NCBI RefSeq assembly: GCF_000214415.1
Contig: NC_015562.1
Location: 1,302,001 to 1,366,000 of the forward strand
Source: Methanotorris igneus Kol 5
GTDB taxonomy: Archaea; AGJL01; Methanococci; Methanococcales; Methanococcaceae
Direction: 5' to 3'
DNA: 64,000 nt
A program made the position numbers and the translations under genes. How positions within the stretch are numbered: the first letter of the stretch is position 1; each line of letters opens with the position of its first letter. This document shows positions 45,239 through 55,577 of this stretch, in pieces. The notes below the pieces were generated by a model. That model ran no database searches and was not told the origin of the DNA. It saw only the letters and a list, made by a program, of their open reading frames with translations.

Positions 45239-48200
45239 ATGGTTCATGTCGCATGCTCTGAAAAAATGAAAAAATACTTTGATGATATTGTAAATGAAGT
45301 CAAGAGAATTTACAAAATAGCAGAAGAATGTAGAAAAATGGGTTTAGATCCAGTAGATGAAGTTGAAATTCCATTAGCGAATGATATGGCGGATAGGGTT
45401 GAGGGACTGGTAGGGCCAAAAGGCGTGGCTGAGAGAATTAGAGAATTAGTTAAAGAAATGGGTAAAGAGCCAGCGGCATTAGAGATTGCAAAGGAAATTG
45501 TGGAGGGCAAGTTTGGAAAATTTGATAGAGAGAAAGCTGCAGAACAGGCAGTGAGGACAGCATTGGCTGTCTTAACAGAGGGTATTGTTGCTGCTCCATT
45601 GGAAGGGATTGCCCAAGTTAAAATAAAAAAGAACTCTGATGGGAGCGAGTATCTTGCTCTTTATTTTGCAGGGCCTATTAGGAGTGCAGGGGGGACTGCA
45701 CAGGCGTTAGCTGTTTTAGTTGGGGATTATGTTAGGAAGGCAATGGGGTTGGACAGATACAAACCAACAGAGGATGAGATAGAGAGATATGTGGAAGAAG
45801 TTGATTTATATCAATCAGAAGTTGGTAGTTTCCAGTATTCTCCAACTGCAGATGAAATAAGGACTGCAATAAAAAATATTCCAGTTGAGATTACTGGAGA
45901 GGCAACAGATGATGTTGAGGTCTCTGGGCATAGGGATTTGGAGAGAGTTGAGACAAACCAGCTAAGGGGAGGGGCTTTATTAGTTTTGGTTGAGGGGGTT
46001 TTGTTAAAGGCACCAAAGATATTAAGGCACGTAGATAAGTTAGGTATTGAAGGTTGGGAATGGTTAAAAGATTTAAAAGGTAAGAAAGAAGAGGAAGAAA
46101 AAGAAGAAGATGAATTAAAAAGCGATGAAAACATAGAGGAGGAGGATGAAGAAGATAAAAAATATGATGATGTTGAGATTGAAGCAAACAAAAAGTTTAT
46201 AAGTGAAGTTATTGCAGGAAGGCCTGTCTTTGCCCACCCATCAAAGGTTGGTGGATTTAGGTTGAGATATGGGAGAAGTAGGAACACTGGCTTTGCAACA
46301 GATGGTTTTCATCCAGCGTTGATGTATTTGGTTGATGAATTCATGGCTGTTGGAACTCAACTAAAAACCGAAAGACCCGGAAAGGCTACATGTGTAGTTC
46401 CGGTTGATAGCATAGAGCCACCAATTGTAAAACTTAAAGATGGAAGTGTTATTAGGGTTGATACAATAGAGAAAGCGATAGAAGTTAGGAATGCTGTTGA
46501 GGAAATCTTATTCTTAGGAGACATTTTGGTTAATTTTGGGGATTTCTTAGAAAACAACCACCCATTAATACCAAGTTGTTGGTGTGAAGAGTGGTATGAG
46601 AAGATTTTGATAGCAAATAACATCCCATATAAGAAGGAATTCATAAAGAACCCAGACCCAATAGAGGCTGTGAAATTTGCCATAGAGACAAAGACCCCTC
46701 TTCACCCAAGATATACATACCACTGGCATGATGTTTCAAAGGAAGATATATTATTACTTAGAAGTTGGCTTTTGGGAGGTAAAGAAGAGAAAATTGATGG
46801 AAAAAATGTTTGGGTTGTAGATTTTGATAAAAAGGCAAAGAGGGTTTTGGAATTAATAGGATGTTGTCACTTAGTTAGAAACAAGAAGGTTATTATTGAA
46901 GAGTATTATCCATTGCTATATTCCTTAGGTTATGATGTGGAAAATAAGAAAGATTTAGTCGAAAATGTGGGAGAATTACTAAATAAGGCAAAGAATAGTA
47001 TGCATTTCATTAATTTGCTGTCTCCATTTGAAATTAGGAGAAATGCCTATGTCTATGTTGGGGCAAGGATGGGAAGACCAGAGAAGGCAGCGGCAAGGAA
47101 AATGAAGCCACCGGTCAATGGTCTCTTCCCAATAGGTAATGCAGGGGGGCAAGTGAGGTTGATAAACAAGGCAGTCGAGGAAGGAAACACTGATGATATT
47201 GATGTTTCCTATGCGATATGTCCAAAATGTAGAAGAATAAGTTTATACAAAACATGCCCATTCTGTGGAACAAAAGTGGAACTCAAAGGTCCAGAAAAAA
47301 TAAAGGCTCCACTAAAAGATTATTGGTATAAGGCATTGGAAAGATTAAAAATAAACAAGCCAGGGGATGTTAAGTGTATTAAAGGTATGACTTCAAGAGA
47401 AAAAATCGTAGAGCCTTTGGAAAAGGCAATTTTGAGGGCAATGCACAATGTATATGTATTTAAAGATGGGACTACAAGATTTGACTGCACGGATGTGCCA
47501 ATAACTCACTTCAAACCAAATGAAATAAATGTAAGCGTTGAGAAGTTGAGAGAGTTGGGATATGAGACAGATATCCACGGGAATCCTTTAGTTGATGGGG
47601 AGCAAGTTGTTGAGTTAAAACCACAAGATGTAATTTTGCCTGAGAAATGTGCAGAGTATTTTGTAAATGTTGCAAACTTTATTGATGATTTGTTAGAGAA
47701 ATTCTATAAAAAAGAGAGATTCTACAATGTGAAGAAAAAAGAGGATTTAATTGGACATTTGGTTATAGGAATGGCTCCGCACACCTCTGCAGGAATGGTT
47801 GGAAGGATTATTGGTTATTGTAAGGCAAATGTCGGTTATGCTCATCCCTACTTCCACGCATCAAAGAGGAGAAACTGCTTCCCACCAAACACTGAAATTT
47901 TAGTTAATGTTGATGGAAATATTGAGCGACTAACATTAAAAGAACTCTACGAGTTGTTTGATGAAAATGAAGAGGTATTTGAAAAAGACGCATTCATTAG
48001 AAGAAAACCAAAGAAAAATGTTAAAGTTTATTCTTTTGATAGAGAAAACAGAAAGGTTGTTCTAACAGACATTGAGGAAGTTATGAAAATCCCTTCCCCA
48101 AATCATCTCATAAAAATAAATACAGACGATGGAAGGGACTTTACAACAACTCCTGACCATCCCGTTATGGTTTATGAAAATGGAGAGTTTGTTAAAAAAT

Positions 48201-50059
48201 TGGCAATGGATGTTAAAGAAGGAGACTTAATATTAATTCCAAAAATTGAGTTTGAAGAAGAGGATATTGAGGCATTTGATTTATTAAAAGAATTCTCAAA
48301 AGATGAATTTAGAGAGTTTTGGGGCACTTTGAGAGTTAGGGGAATTAGTGATTGGATTAAAAATAATATTGATAAAAAATTAATTGGGGAGTTAAAATTA
48401 AACGACTATTTAAGATGCGATACAATTCCTTATGATAGATTATTGGAATTGCTAAAAAAATCAAACCTAACCATAGATGATGTTCCGAAGGATTGCTATG
48501 TTGCAGTTGAAGATGCTGAGTATATTAAAAGAATCATTAAAATTGAACCATTATTAAAATTGATTGGTTATTATCTCTCTGGGGGATATGCAAAGGAATC
48601 AAAAAGCATTTATCAGATAACCTTCTCAAATTCAGAAGAAGAAATTAGAGAAAATATAAAGAATGCAATAAAAGAGGCATTTGGGGATGTGAATGTTTAT
48701 GAAAATAAAGAAGATGGAAAATTAGCATTATCGTCAAGAGTTGTTTATTTATTCTTTACAAAAATATTGAAGATTGGAAAGAAATCAAAGAGAATTCCAA
48801 GTTTTGTATTTAAATTGCCAAAAGAAAAGGTTAGATTAATGTTATCATCTTATTTCGATGGAGATGGAATCGCTTTAAGAACAACACCAAAAATTGTAGT
48901 TTATAGTGCAAATAAAAGGTTGTTGGGAGATATTGATTTGCTATTGAATAGGTTTAAAATTAAAACATATTGGACAGTTGATAAAAATGCAGATGAAAGG
49001 GAAGGAAGATGCTATGAGGAAAAGGACAAAGAAACACCAAAATCAGTTGTTTATGCATTAAATATAACAGGATACTATTATGAAAGATTCTTCAAAGAAA
49101 TTGGATTTTCCTTAGAAAGAAAACAGAAAATATTTGAGTTGCACAAAAATAAAAAATGGAAAATTGATGAAAGTGATTGGGAATTTGGATGGTTATGTTC
49201 AGTTAGAAAGGTAGAAATAATAAAAGCAGAAGATGAATTTATTTACTCATTAAACGCTAAAAAATACCATACTGTAATAATAAACAATAATATATCCACA
49301 TTCCAATGTGATGGAGACGAAGACGCTTTATTCTTGCTTTTAGACGCGTTTTTAAACTTCTCTAAGAAATTCCTGCCAGATAAGAGAGGAGGACAGATGG
49401 ATGCTCCACTTGTATTGACAACGATATTAGACCCAAAAGAGGTTGACGGGGAAGTCCACAACATGGACACCATGTGGGAGTATCCATTGGAGTTTTATGA
49501 AAAGACCCTTGAAATGCCATCTCCAAAAGAAGTCAAAGAGTTTATGGAAATTGTTGAGGATAGGTTAGGAAAACCAGAGCAATATGAGGGGATTGGTTAC
49601 ACTCACGAAACAAGTAGAATTGACAATGGGCCATTAGTTTGTGCATATAAGACATTAGGTTCAATGCTTGAGAAAACAGAGGCACAATTAAGCGTTGCTA
49701 AGAAGATTAGGGCTACAGATGAGAGAGATGTTGCTGAGAAGGTTATTCAGTCCCACTTTATCCCTGATTTGATTGGAAACCTTAGGGCATTTTCAAGGCA
49801 AGGAGTTAGGTGTAAATGTGGAGCAAAATATAGAAGGGTTCCATTAAGGGGGATTTGCACAAAGTGCGGAAGCAACTTGATATTAACCGTTTCAAAAGGT
49901 GCTGTGGAGAAATACATGGAGGTTTCCCAGAAAATGGCAGAGAAATATAACGCAAATGACTACATAAAACAAAGATTGATGTTAATTAAGGAAGGTATTG
50001 ACTCATTGTTTGAAAATGAGAAGAATAAGCAAGTTAAGTTAAGTGATTTCTTCAGGTAA
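45239..50059 (+). CDS. polC: DNA polymerase D large subunit DP2, with intein
   Basis: Catalytic subunit of the replicative archaeal family-D polymerase. The 1606-residue precursor has N-terminal [20 protein letters not shown], zinc motifs [16 protein letters not shown] and [19 protein letters not shown], and the active-site region [20 protein letters not shown]. An acidic Lys/Glu-rich insert (about 285-320) is a low-complexity linker. The conserved ASKRRN-CDGDED block is split by a 477-residue intein at 47876-49306, leaving an extein of about 1129 residues. The start is ATG 45239 with GGGGATGA; ATG 45227 is possible. The gene is flanked on both sides by CRISPR arrays. Confidence 0.95.
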   Translation: MVHVACSEKMKKYFDDIVNEVKRIYKIAEECRKMGLDPVDEVEIPLANDMADRVEGLVGPKGVAERIRELVKEMGKEPAALEIAKEIVEGKFGKFDREKAAEQAVRTALAVLTEGIVAAPLEGIAQVKIKKNSDGSEYLALYFAGPIRSAGGTAQALAVLVGDYVRKAMGLDRYKPTEDEIERYVEEVDLYQSEVGSFQYSPTADEIRTAIKNIPVEITGEATDDVEVSGHRDLERVETNQLRGGALLVLVEGVLLKAPKILRHVDKLGIEGWEWLKDLKGKKEEEEKEEDELKSDENIEEEDEEDKKYDDVEIEANKKFISEVIAGRPVFAHPSKVGGFRLRYGRSRNTGFATDGFHPALMYLVDEFMAVGTQLKTERPGKATCVVPVDSIEPPIVKLKDGSVIRVDTIEKAIEVRNAVEEILFLGDILVNFGDFLENNHPLIPSCWCEEWYEKILIANNIPYKKEFIKNPDPIEAVKFAIETKTPLHPRYTYHWHDVSKEDILLLRSWLLGGKEEKIDGKNVWVVDFDKKAKRVLELIGCCHLVRNKKVIIEEYYPLLYSLGYDVENKKDLVENVGELLNKAKNSMHFINLLSPFEIRRNAYVYVGARMGRPEKAAARKMKPPVNGLFPIGNAGGQVRLINKAVEEGNTDDIDVSYAICPKCRRISLYKTCPFCGTKVELKGPEKIKAPLKDYWYKALERLKINKPGDVKCIKGMTSREKIVEPLEKAILRAMHNVYVFKDGTTRFDCTDVPITHFKPNEINVSVEKLRELGYETDIHGNPLVDGEQVVELKPQDVILPEKCAEYFVNVANFIDDLLEKFYKKERFYNVKKKEDLIGHLVIGMAPHTSAGMVGRIIGYCKANVGYAHPYFHASKRRNCFPPNTEILVNVDGNIERLTLKELYELFDENEEVFEKDAFIRRKPKKNVKVYSFDRENRKVVLTDIEEVMKIPSPNHLIKINTDDGRDFTTTPDHPVMVYENGEFVKKLAMDVKEGDLILIPKIEFEEEDIEAFDLLKEFSKDEFREFWGTLRVRGISDWIKNNIDKKLIGELKLNDYLRCDTIPYDRLLELLKKSNLTIDDVPKDCYVAVEDAEYIKRIIKIEPLLKLIGYYLSGGYAKESKSIYQITFSNSEEEIRENIKNAIKEAFGDVNVYENKEDGKLALSSRVVYLFFTKILKIGKKSKRIPSFVFKLPKEKVRLMLSSYFDGDGIALRTTPKIVVYSANKRLLGDIDLLLNRFKIKTYWTVDKNADEREGRCYEEKDKETPKSVVYALNITGYYYERFFKEIGFSLERKQKIFELHKNKKWKIDESDWEFGWLCSVRKVEIIKAEDEFIYSLNAKKYHTVIINNNISTFQCDGDEDALFLLLDAFLNFSKKFLPDKRGGQMDAPLVLTTILDPKEVDGEVHNMDTMWEYPLEFYEKTLEMPSPKEVKEFMEIVEDRLGKPEQYEGIGYTHETSRIDNGPLVCAYKTLGSMLEKTEAQLSVAKKIRATDERDVAEKVIQSHFIPDLIGNLRAFSRQGVRCKCGAKYRRVPLRGICTKCGSNLILTVSKGAVEKYMEVSQKMAEKYNANDYIKQRLMLIKEGIDSLFENEKNKQVKLSDFFR
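47876..49306 (+). other. Intein in DP2 with LAGLIDADG endonuclease
   Basis: 477 residues from Cys ([14 protein letters not shown], block A) to Gln before CDGDED. Block B is [14 protein letters not shown]. Endonuclease blocks are [10 protein letters not shown] (block C, acidic residue replaced by Gly) and [12 protein letters not shown] (block E, Asp kept). Block F/G is [14 protein letters not shown] followed by C. The usual His-Asn end is Phe-Gln, so splicing chemistry relies on Gln cyclisation without the penultimate His. C-terminal Gln is known for the Pyrococcus abyssi PolII intein, as I recall. Confidence 0.93.
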
Positions 50060-50064
50060 TCTTC

Positions 50065-50424
50065 CCTCGCTGAAAATTTTTATTTTTTAGTTTACTAAAT
50101 TTTCAGGCAATATTTTTTAATTTTAAGGATTTTTATCAAATTTCGGAGGGTGCTTTATTTTGAAAGATTTGCATATTTAAATTTAAGGATTTATTGAGAT
50201 TTTTGGATTTTAAGGAATAATAGGAATTATTTCAAATTTTCCCCGATTGATAGGGTTTATTTAACGATTTAAATAGATTTTAAAAAATTATTTCGAATTT
50301 AAACGATTTTTAGGGAAGTGCAGAGGTATATAAATGAACACTGTTAATACCCCTTTGAAAATTAACGTCCCAAAAAGAAGCAAATAGAAACCTTTATATA
50401 GGAAAAAGAGCAAAATATTGTCCT
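50065..50424 (+). promoter_or_regulatory. CRISPR leader 2
   Basis: Near-identical copy of leader 1 beginning directly after the polC stop (shared from CTCGCT onward; A/G difference at the next base). Same TATA boxes, TTTATATA 25 bases before the first repeat. Confidence 0.85.
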
Positions 50425-51343
50425 GTTAAAATCAGACCCTTAGGGGGATGGAAATATTGTAAATTGGTTCAAAGATTATGGCATTGATGTGTTAAAATCA
50501 GACCCTTAGGGGGATGGAAATTTTCACACTTGTTTATTATGAAATCCATACAAATCTTGTTAAAATCAGACCCTTAGGGGGATGGAAATTAGTCGTAACA
50601 TCTTCTTATAGTTTTATCGTTAAATAGTTAAAATCAGACCCTTAGGGGGATGGAAATCAATTTTCCGTCAGATTAAAATTTTGAAATCATTATATCCGTT
50701 AAAATCAGACCCTTAGGGGGATGGAAATTAAATCCCCATCATCATCAATCCAATATGGTAAGCGTTGTCGTTAAAATCAGACCCTTAGGGGGATGGAAAT
50801 TAAATCCCCATCATCATCAATCCAATATGGTAAGCGTTGTCGTTAAAATCAGACCCTTAGGGGGATGGAAATACATTATATTAACACTTTGCGCTTGCCA
50901 GATAAAATTGTTAAAATCAGACCCTTAGGGGGATGGAAATGTTTTTAAAGAAAAAAAAGTTTAAAGTTTAAAGGGGAATTAATATTCGTTAAAATCAGCC
51001 CTTGGGATGGAAATTTTATTTTTACCTAAAAGAGGCACTGCCGAGCGTAGCGAGGCAGTGCATCCCTTTTGATGAAATCGAACCGTAAGGTTCGAGCTGC
51101 AAAACCGACAGGTTTTGCTTAACTTTTCTAAAGTTTCAATTAGAGCCATAGGGGGATGGAAATGAAAGTATTTAATTGAATATTAAAGTTAAAATCAGGC
51201 CATTGTGGGAATTATTTTCAAAAAAAATTTAATCAAACCAAAAATCAAAATATTTAAATATATAAATACCAATTAAAAAAATAAAAAATTATTGAGAAAT
51301 GCAAAAGCAACAAGTTAAAATAAAATCATTGTTGGATGGAAAT
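50425..51343 (+). CRISPR. CRISPR array 2
   Basis: Eight full 31-base repeats at 50425, 50491, 50559, 50627, 50698, 50770, 50842 and 50910. Degenerate repeats follow at 50988 (27 bases), about 51146, 51188 (truncated) and 51314-51343. Spacers 1-4 are the same as in array 1. Spacers 5 and 6 (50729-50769 and 50801-50841) are identical to each other. A nested palindromic element lies at 51028-51145. The last degenerate repeat overlaps the 3-prime end of the neighbouring CARF-HEPN pseudogene. Confidence 0.97.
51028..51145. repeat. Nested palindromic composite in CRISPR array 2
   Basis: Starts AGAGGCACTGCCGAGCGTAG (stem GCACTGCC/GGCAGTGC, 51035-51061), ATCCC, GATGAAA. Two extra hairpins are then inserted, CGAACCgtaaGGTTCG and GCAAAACCgacaGGTTTTGC, before CTTTTCTAAAGTTTCAATTA resumes. 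It is homologous to 44905-44975, with paired changes in both arms of the first stem. Confidence 0.8.
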
Positions 51344-52791
51344 ATTCTCCATGATTTTTTCGATTTTTTTAAGAATTTCTGATGCTTTTCTTTGAACAGT
51401 TTCCACATTAGGTCTCTCTTTTTTCATTCCAGCGTGGGCAATTGTATTTCTCATCTCTCTGACTTCATCCCATAACTTTCCGAGGTCATCCATAACTTCA
51501 TTTTCCTTAACCGATGGCAAATACTTTGTTTCTTTAAGTTCTTTGTTTTGTTTCTTGTTTTTAGAACTTGGGGCAAACCACTCCAAAGTTTTTTCTGCTT
51601 CGTTTCTAACTTCTCTCTTCAACCACTCATCTTCACCGACAAGTAATATAACTGCATTAACTATCCATTCTCTCATCAGTTCAAAGGCATTTGCCACCAT
51701 ACCTTTTTCCAAGAGATATCTAATTATTTCAACCTGTACTTCAAGGCATTCCTTCCCAAATTTTTTACAGCTAAAAGACGTTAATCGCTCAATTTCACTA
51801 AGGTGTGTTTAATAGGGGGTATATATTCTGTCACTTCGCTTTTGAATTTCTCATAATTCTCTTTGGCTTTTGATGAGTACTCAATGAAAGTTGAAATTTG
51901 ATTCAGTTGAAGACTGAGTGAAAGGAGGTTAATGAACTTAGCATAGCTACTCAATGATTTTGGTTTCTTTGGAAAATTTCCAGTATAAAGTTTTTTATTT
52001 ATCTCACTTATTAATTCTGCCAATCTCTCCCGTTCTGGTTATCCGCTACTTTTGAAACATACGAAACTATCGTAGCGGATAACCTTCCACCCTCCCATCT
52101 TCATTGGCTGGCTTTCGGGGGGAACGGAAACTCCCCACATCTTCAAAGCTCTCAACAGTCCCCATTCGGGCTTAAGACCCCACATATCGGAGACTGTACT
52201 GTCATAAATAATTAATATTTCATGATATATAAAAATTACGCTACTCGAAAATACACAAACTTTGCGCTTGTTGCTATCTATGAAACAGCCCCTTCCATAT
52301 TTTTTCAAATCTCTTATTTCATAGAGCCACTCAGCCAAGTTCAGAAGGGAACTTAAATCAAAAATCGGAGCCTTATTATAATCTTTCATAAATGCACCGT
52401 AATAAATCCCCTTTATTTTAACATTTTTAACCTGTTGGAGATACAGGAGGACAATAAAAGACATGAAGGGTATATGTCTGAAAGCATGGGTTATATCAAA
52501 AATTATTTCATCATTATCATTAACACTTTCAACAATTTTTTCAAAGAGATCCCATAAATCTTCCTGACTTTTTGGAATTTCAATTTGAACAAAGGATACA
52601 TTGCCGAGTTCTTTTTTTATGCTATCGCCATGTTCTTTGTAAGCTTCATTAGTTACAAATATTACAACCTCATCTGGTTTAAAAATCTCTGAAAGAACCT
52701 TTTGAATATATCTTGTTTTAACTTCTTTTCCTTCATGGGTATAAACAACTTCTGAATATTTGGTAGTACCAAGAAATGTTAGCAGTTTTAT
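51326..52791 (-). pseudogene. Broken CARF-HEPN nuclease (TM1812/Csx1-Csm6 type)
   Basis: Read from 52791, KLLTFLGTTKYSEVVYTHEG, then EIIFDITHAFRHIPFMSFIV, is a CARF sensor domain of the TM1812 family. The C-terminal REMRNTIAHAGM contains the HEPN RxxxxH ribonuclease motif. Such proteins are activated by cyclic oligoadenylates from Cas10. The gene is disrupted three ways: the expected start codon is ATA (after GGGGGG), about 260 foreign bases interrupt it at 52037-52296, and a frameshift lies near 51805 (IPPIKHTLVKLSD versus HLSEIERLTSFS). It lies beside the csm operon but on the opposite strand. Probably non-functional, unless rescued by recoding. Confidence 0.82.
52037..52296 (-). mobile_element. 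Insertion in CARF gene, possibly an IS200/IS605 end fragment
   Basis: The segment breaks the CARF-HEPN frame between LAEWLYEIRDLKKYGR and ERLAELISEINKKL. One end is a perfect 13-bp hairpin, GGTTATCCGCTAC and GTAGCGGATAACC, separated by 22 bases (52037-52084), like the subterminal hairpins of IS200/IS605 elements. On the minus strand it reads MWGLKPEWGLLRALKMWGVS, VPPESQPMKMGGWKV, which resembles TnpB C-terminal tails; this family call is from memory and tentative. It is G+C-richer than the host gene. Confidence 0.5.
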
Positions 52792-53026
52792 ATTTACCCC
52801 CCTTTTCTTTCATGTAGTTATTTACACTTTTATTTTTTACATTAATTAGATATTTAAAAATATGCTTTTTATATTCCTTAGAATTTTTAAGTTCGTTAGT
52901 AAATTAAAAGAATAACTTAAAGAATAAGCTTAAAGTATAACAAATAATAAAGTATAAATAATAGTAGTAAATACTAAATGAATATAACAGGTACTATAAT
53001 GCAAGTTAAGAAATTAGTTTTGGATT

Positions 53027-53042
53027 CAGATTTCTAAATCTG
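53027..53042. promoter_or_regulatory. Palindrome ahead of the csm operon
   Basis: CAGATTTCTAAATCTG has seven-base inverted arms 23 bases before the csm1 GTG. It overlaps the end of a 12-codon frame (ATG 52999; MQVKKLVLDSDF). It could be an operator or a short RNA hairpin in the leader. The rest of 52792-53064 is AT-rich promoter DNA. Confidence 0.4.
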
Positions 53043-53064
53043 CTTAGGTAGGGAGGGGTTTTTT

Positions 53065-55572
53065 GTGGAGAAGCTTGGAGAGATTATAGCTTTGGGTGGT
53101 TTGCTCCATGATATTGGTAAAGTTGCCCAAAGAATTAGTGGGGGGAAACATTCATCAATAGGTGCTGAATTTCTTAGAGATCTTGCAAATAAAACAAAAA
53201 TTAAAGAATATGAAATCTTAGCCCTTTTTTCAGAGTTTCATCATAAGGGAGATATGGTAAATGAAAAGGGTGAAATAAAGGAAGAACTAAAAGAAAAAAT
53301 AAAAAAGGTTGCTGAAGAATTTAAAATATCTGAAAGGGAGTTAATAAATGCATTATGGCTTGTTTATGAGTCAGATAACATTTCATCAAGTGAAAGGGAA
53401 GAAGCTTCAAAATTAAATATTAGAAATCCTTTAAAATCAATCTTTACATCAATTGATATTGGAAAGGGAAGTGTGGAAAGCAAATATTATCCTTTAATGC
53501 CATTAGAGTTTAAACGAGAATTTCCAAGCCCACAAAAGAATATTGAAGAAAAGAAGATAAAAGAGGATTATATAGATTTAAAGAATAATATCTATGATGA
53601 TCTCAAAAAACTAAAAAAGATTAGCATTGATAGAATTTTGGTAATTTTAGAGCATTATTTAACTTTTGTTCCAGCTATGACCTCAAAAGAAAATGACATT
53701 TCTCTTTATGACCATTTAAGAATGACAAGTGCCATAGCACTTGCCCTATATCACTACCACAAGAATGACTTTAATATGGACCCAAAAGATTTCATAAATA
53801 AGCTAAATAATGATGAAATGAAATTTCTCCTTATTGAAGCTGATTTTTCTGGTATTCAGGATTTTATATATACCATAAATATAAGAGGGGCATTGAAATA
53901 CCTTAGAGCAAGATCTACTTACCTTGATTTGCTTAGCTGGGATATTGTAATGGAGATAATTGAGCGCTTAAATTTAACAAGGGCAAATGTAATTTACAAT
54001 GGAGGGGGTAATTTTATAATCTTAGCCCAAAATACAGAGGAAGCTAAATCCAAACTTAAAGAAATTAGAAAAGAAGTGTGTAAATGGTTATATGATAAAT
54101 TTGAAGGGAGTTTATACCTTGCAATGGAATGGATTGAGATAACTCCAAAAGAACTTAAAGATTTTAAAAATGGGGAGTTGTGGAAAGAGTTAAAAGCCAA
54201 AGTGGATGAAAGAAAAAATAAGAGATTTGTTGATATTATTAATGAAATCTCACTTATTGATAGGGATGGCTTTGAAAAGAAAAAAGAATGTGATGTATGC
54301 AAAAAACAGGTTAAAGAAGGAGAGCTTGAATACATTGAAGATAAAGACATTCATGTATGTAAAATGTGCAAGTATTTATGGAATCTTGGCGATAGACTTC
54401 CAAAAGTTCAGGGGTTTTTGAGGATGAAGGGAAAGATTGACGATACTGACATTAAATACCCATCCATTAAATGCCCATTCTCAACGTTTTATGCTATCGA
54501 ATCTTTGGAATCTATTACAAATAAATTTATAAATAAATTTAGAGGAATTGTGTTCCTCAAAAATTCTTTTGATATTTTTGCTGTTCCAGAAAACTTTGAG
54601 ATATTGCCTTATATAGTTGCTGATTATGCAAAGATAGCTGATGAAACTAAACATATAATATCTTTTGATAAGCTTGCGGAATATTCAATTGGGGCAAAGA
54701 AAATTGGAGTATTAAGGGCAGATGTTGATAATTTAGGTTTAATCTTTGCGAAGGGTTTGAAAAATACATCACCATCAAGGCTTGCAACACTTTCAAGGTT
54801 CCTTGATTACTTCTTTAAAGGATACTTAAACCAAATAATTCAAGGAAAGTTTCAGAATGCAATTGAAGACGTCCCAATGTTAAGGGTGGAGGAAGAATTA
54901 AAGCCAAATAATGAGAAGGCAAATATTGTGGTTGTTTATGCTGGTGGTGATGACCTTTTTATTGTTGGTTCATGGAATGAAGTATTTACCCTTACTTTCA
55001 AAATTAGAGAATTGTTTAAGAAATATGTTGGTGAAAATCCAAACATAACCCTCTCTGCTGGAATTGGATTTTTTGATGAGAAGTATCCATTAGCAAGAAT
55101 GGCAGAAGTTACCAAAGAACGATTAGAAAAAGCAAAGGATGAGGGTAAAAATAGGGTTATGCTCCTTGAGAGGTTTGAAATAGATTTTCCAGAGTTTGCA
55201 GAGACGCACAAGGTTTCATACGGGTGGGATCACTATAAAGACCTATGGAAAAAATATGCAGAGAGCATTTATAAAATAAATAAGGAGAAGAAGGAAATTG
55301 AATTAATTGAATTAAAAGAAACCAACGGCAAAGGCAAAAAGCTTAGTAAAAGTCTCATTTGGAAGATTATTCAGGCTCAGGAACTTTATGCAAGAAATCC
55401 AAAAAGTATAAGGTGGGCATACATTTTGGCATATTACTTAGGAAGGCATGGTGCTGAAAAGATATTCAAAGATCTTCTAACCATAGATATTTCCAAAGCT
55501 CGAAATAAACCACAAGAAATTTATTTTGTTGATGGGGTTTTAAAGGTGTTATTATTTGCTATTAGGAGGTGA
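53065..55572 (+). CDS. csm1: Cas10/Csm1, type III-A effector
   Basis: Large subunit of the type III-A complex; the HD domain cuts DNA and the Palm domain makes cyclic oligoadenylate. The 835-residue protein has HD motif LLHDIGK near 12-18 and HHKGD. A Zn-finger CDVCKKQVKE...CKMC lies near 410-440, and the GGDD active site is in VYAGGDDLFIVG (about 627-638). Both active sites look intact. The start is GTG 53065 with GGGAGGGG upstream. The stop overlaps the csm2 ribosome binding site. Cyclic oligoadenylate would have no partner here if the adjacent CARF gene is dead. Confidence 0.95.
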   Translation: MEKLGEIIALGGLLHDIGKVAQRISGGKHSSIGAEFLRDLANKTKIKEYEILALFSEFHHKGDMVNEKGEIKEELKEKIKKVAEEFKISERELINALWLVYESDNISSSEREEASKLNIRNPLKSIFTSIDIGKGSVESKYYPLMPLEFKREFPSPQKNIEEKKIKEDYIDLKNNIYDDLKKLKKISIDRILVILEHYLTFVPAMTSKENDISLYDHLRMTSAIALALYHYHKNDFNMDPKDFINKLNNDEMKFLLIEADFSGIQDFIYTINIRGALKYLRARSTYLDLLSWDIVMEIIERLNLTRANVIYNGGGNFIILAQNTEEAKSKLKEIRKEVCKWLYDKFEGSLYLAMEWIEITPKELKDFKNGELWKELKAKVDERKNKRFVDIINEISLIDRDGFEKKKECDVCKKQVKEGELEYIEDKDIHVCKMCKYLWNLGDRLPKVQGFLRMKGKIDDTDIKYPSIKCPFSTFYAIESLESITNKFINKFRGIVFLKNSFDIFAVPENFEILPYIVADYAKIADETKHIISFDKLAEYSIGAKKIGVLRADVDNLGLIFAKGLKNTSPSRLATLSRFLDYFFKGYLNQIIQGKFQNAIEDVPMLRVEEELKPNNEKANIVVVYAGGDDLFIVGSWNEVFTLTFKIRELFKKYVGENPNITLSAGIGFFDEKYPLARMAEVTKERLEKAKDEGKNRVMLLERFEIDFPEFAETHKVSYGWDHYKDLWKKYAESIYKINKEKKEIELIELKETNGKGKKLSKSLIWKIIQAQELYARNPKSIRWAYILAYYLGRHGAEKIFKDLLTIDISKARNKPQEIYFVDGVLKVLLFAIRR

Positions 55573-55577
55573 AATAT

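Noticed and set aside
45811-46287. Long reverse-strand frames across polC, lonB and other genes
   Set aside because: They are Ser/Leu/Pro-rich antisense shadows of well-identified genes with no ribosome binding sites.
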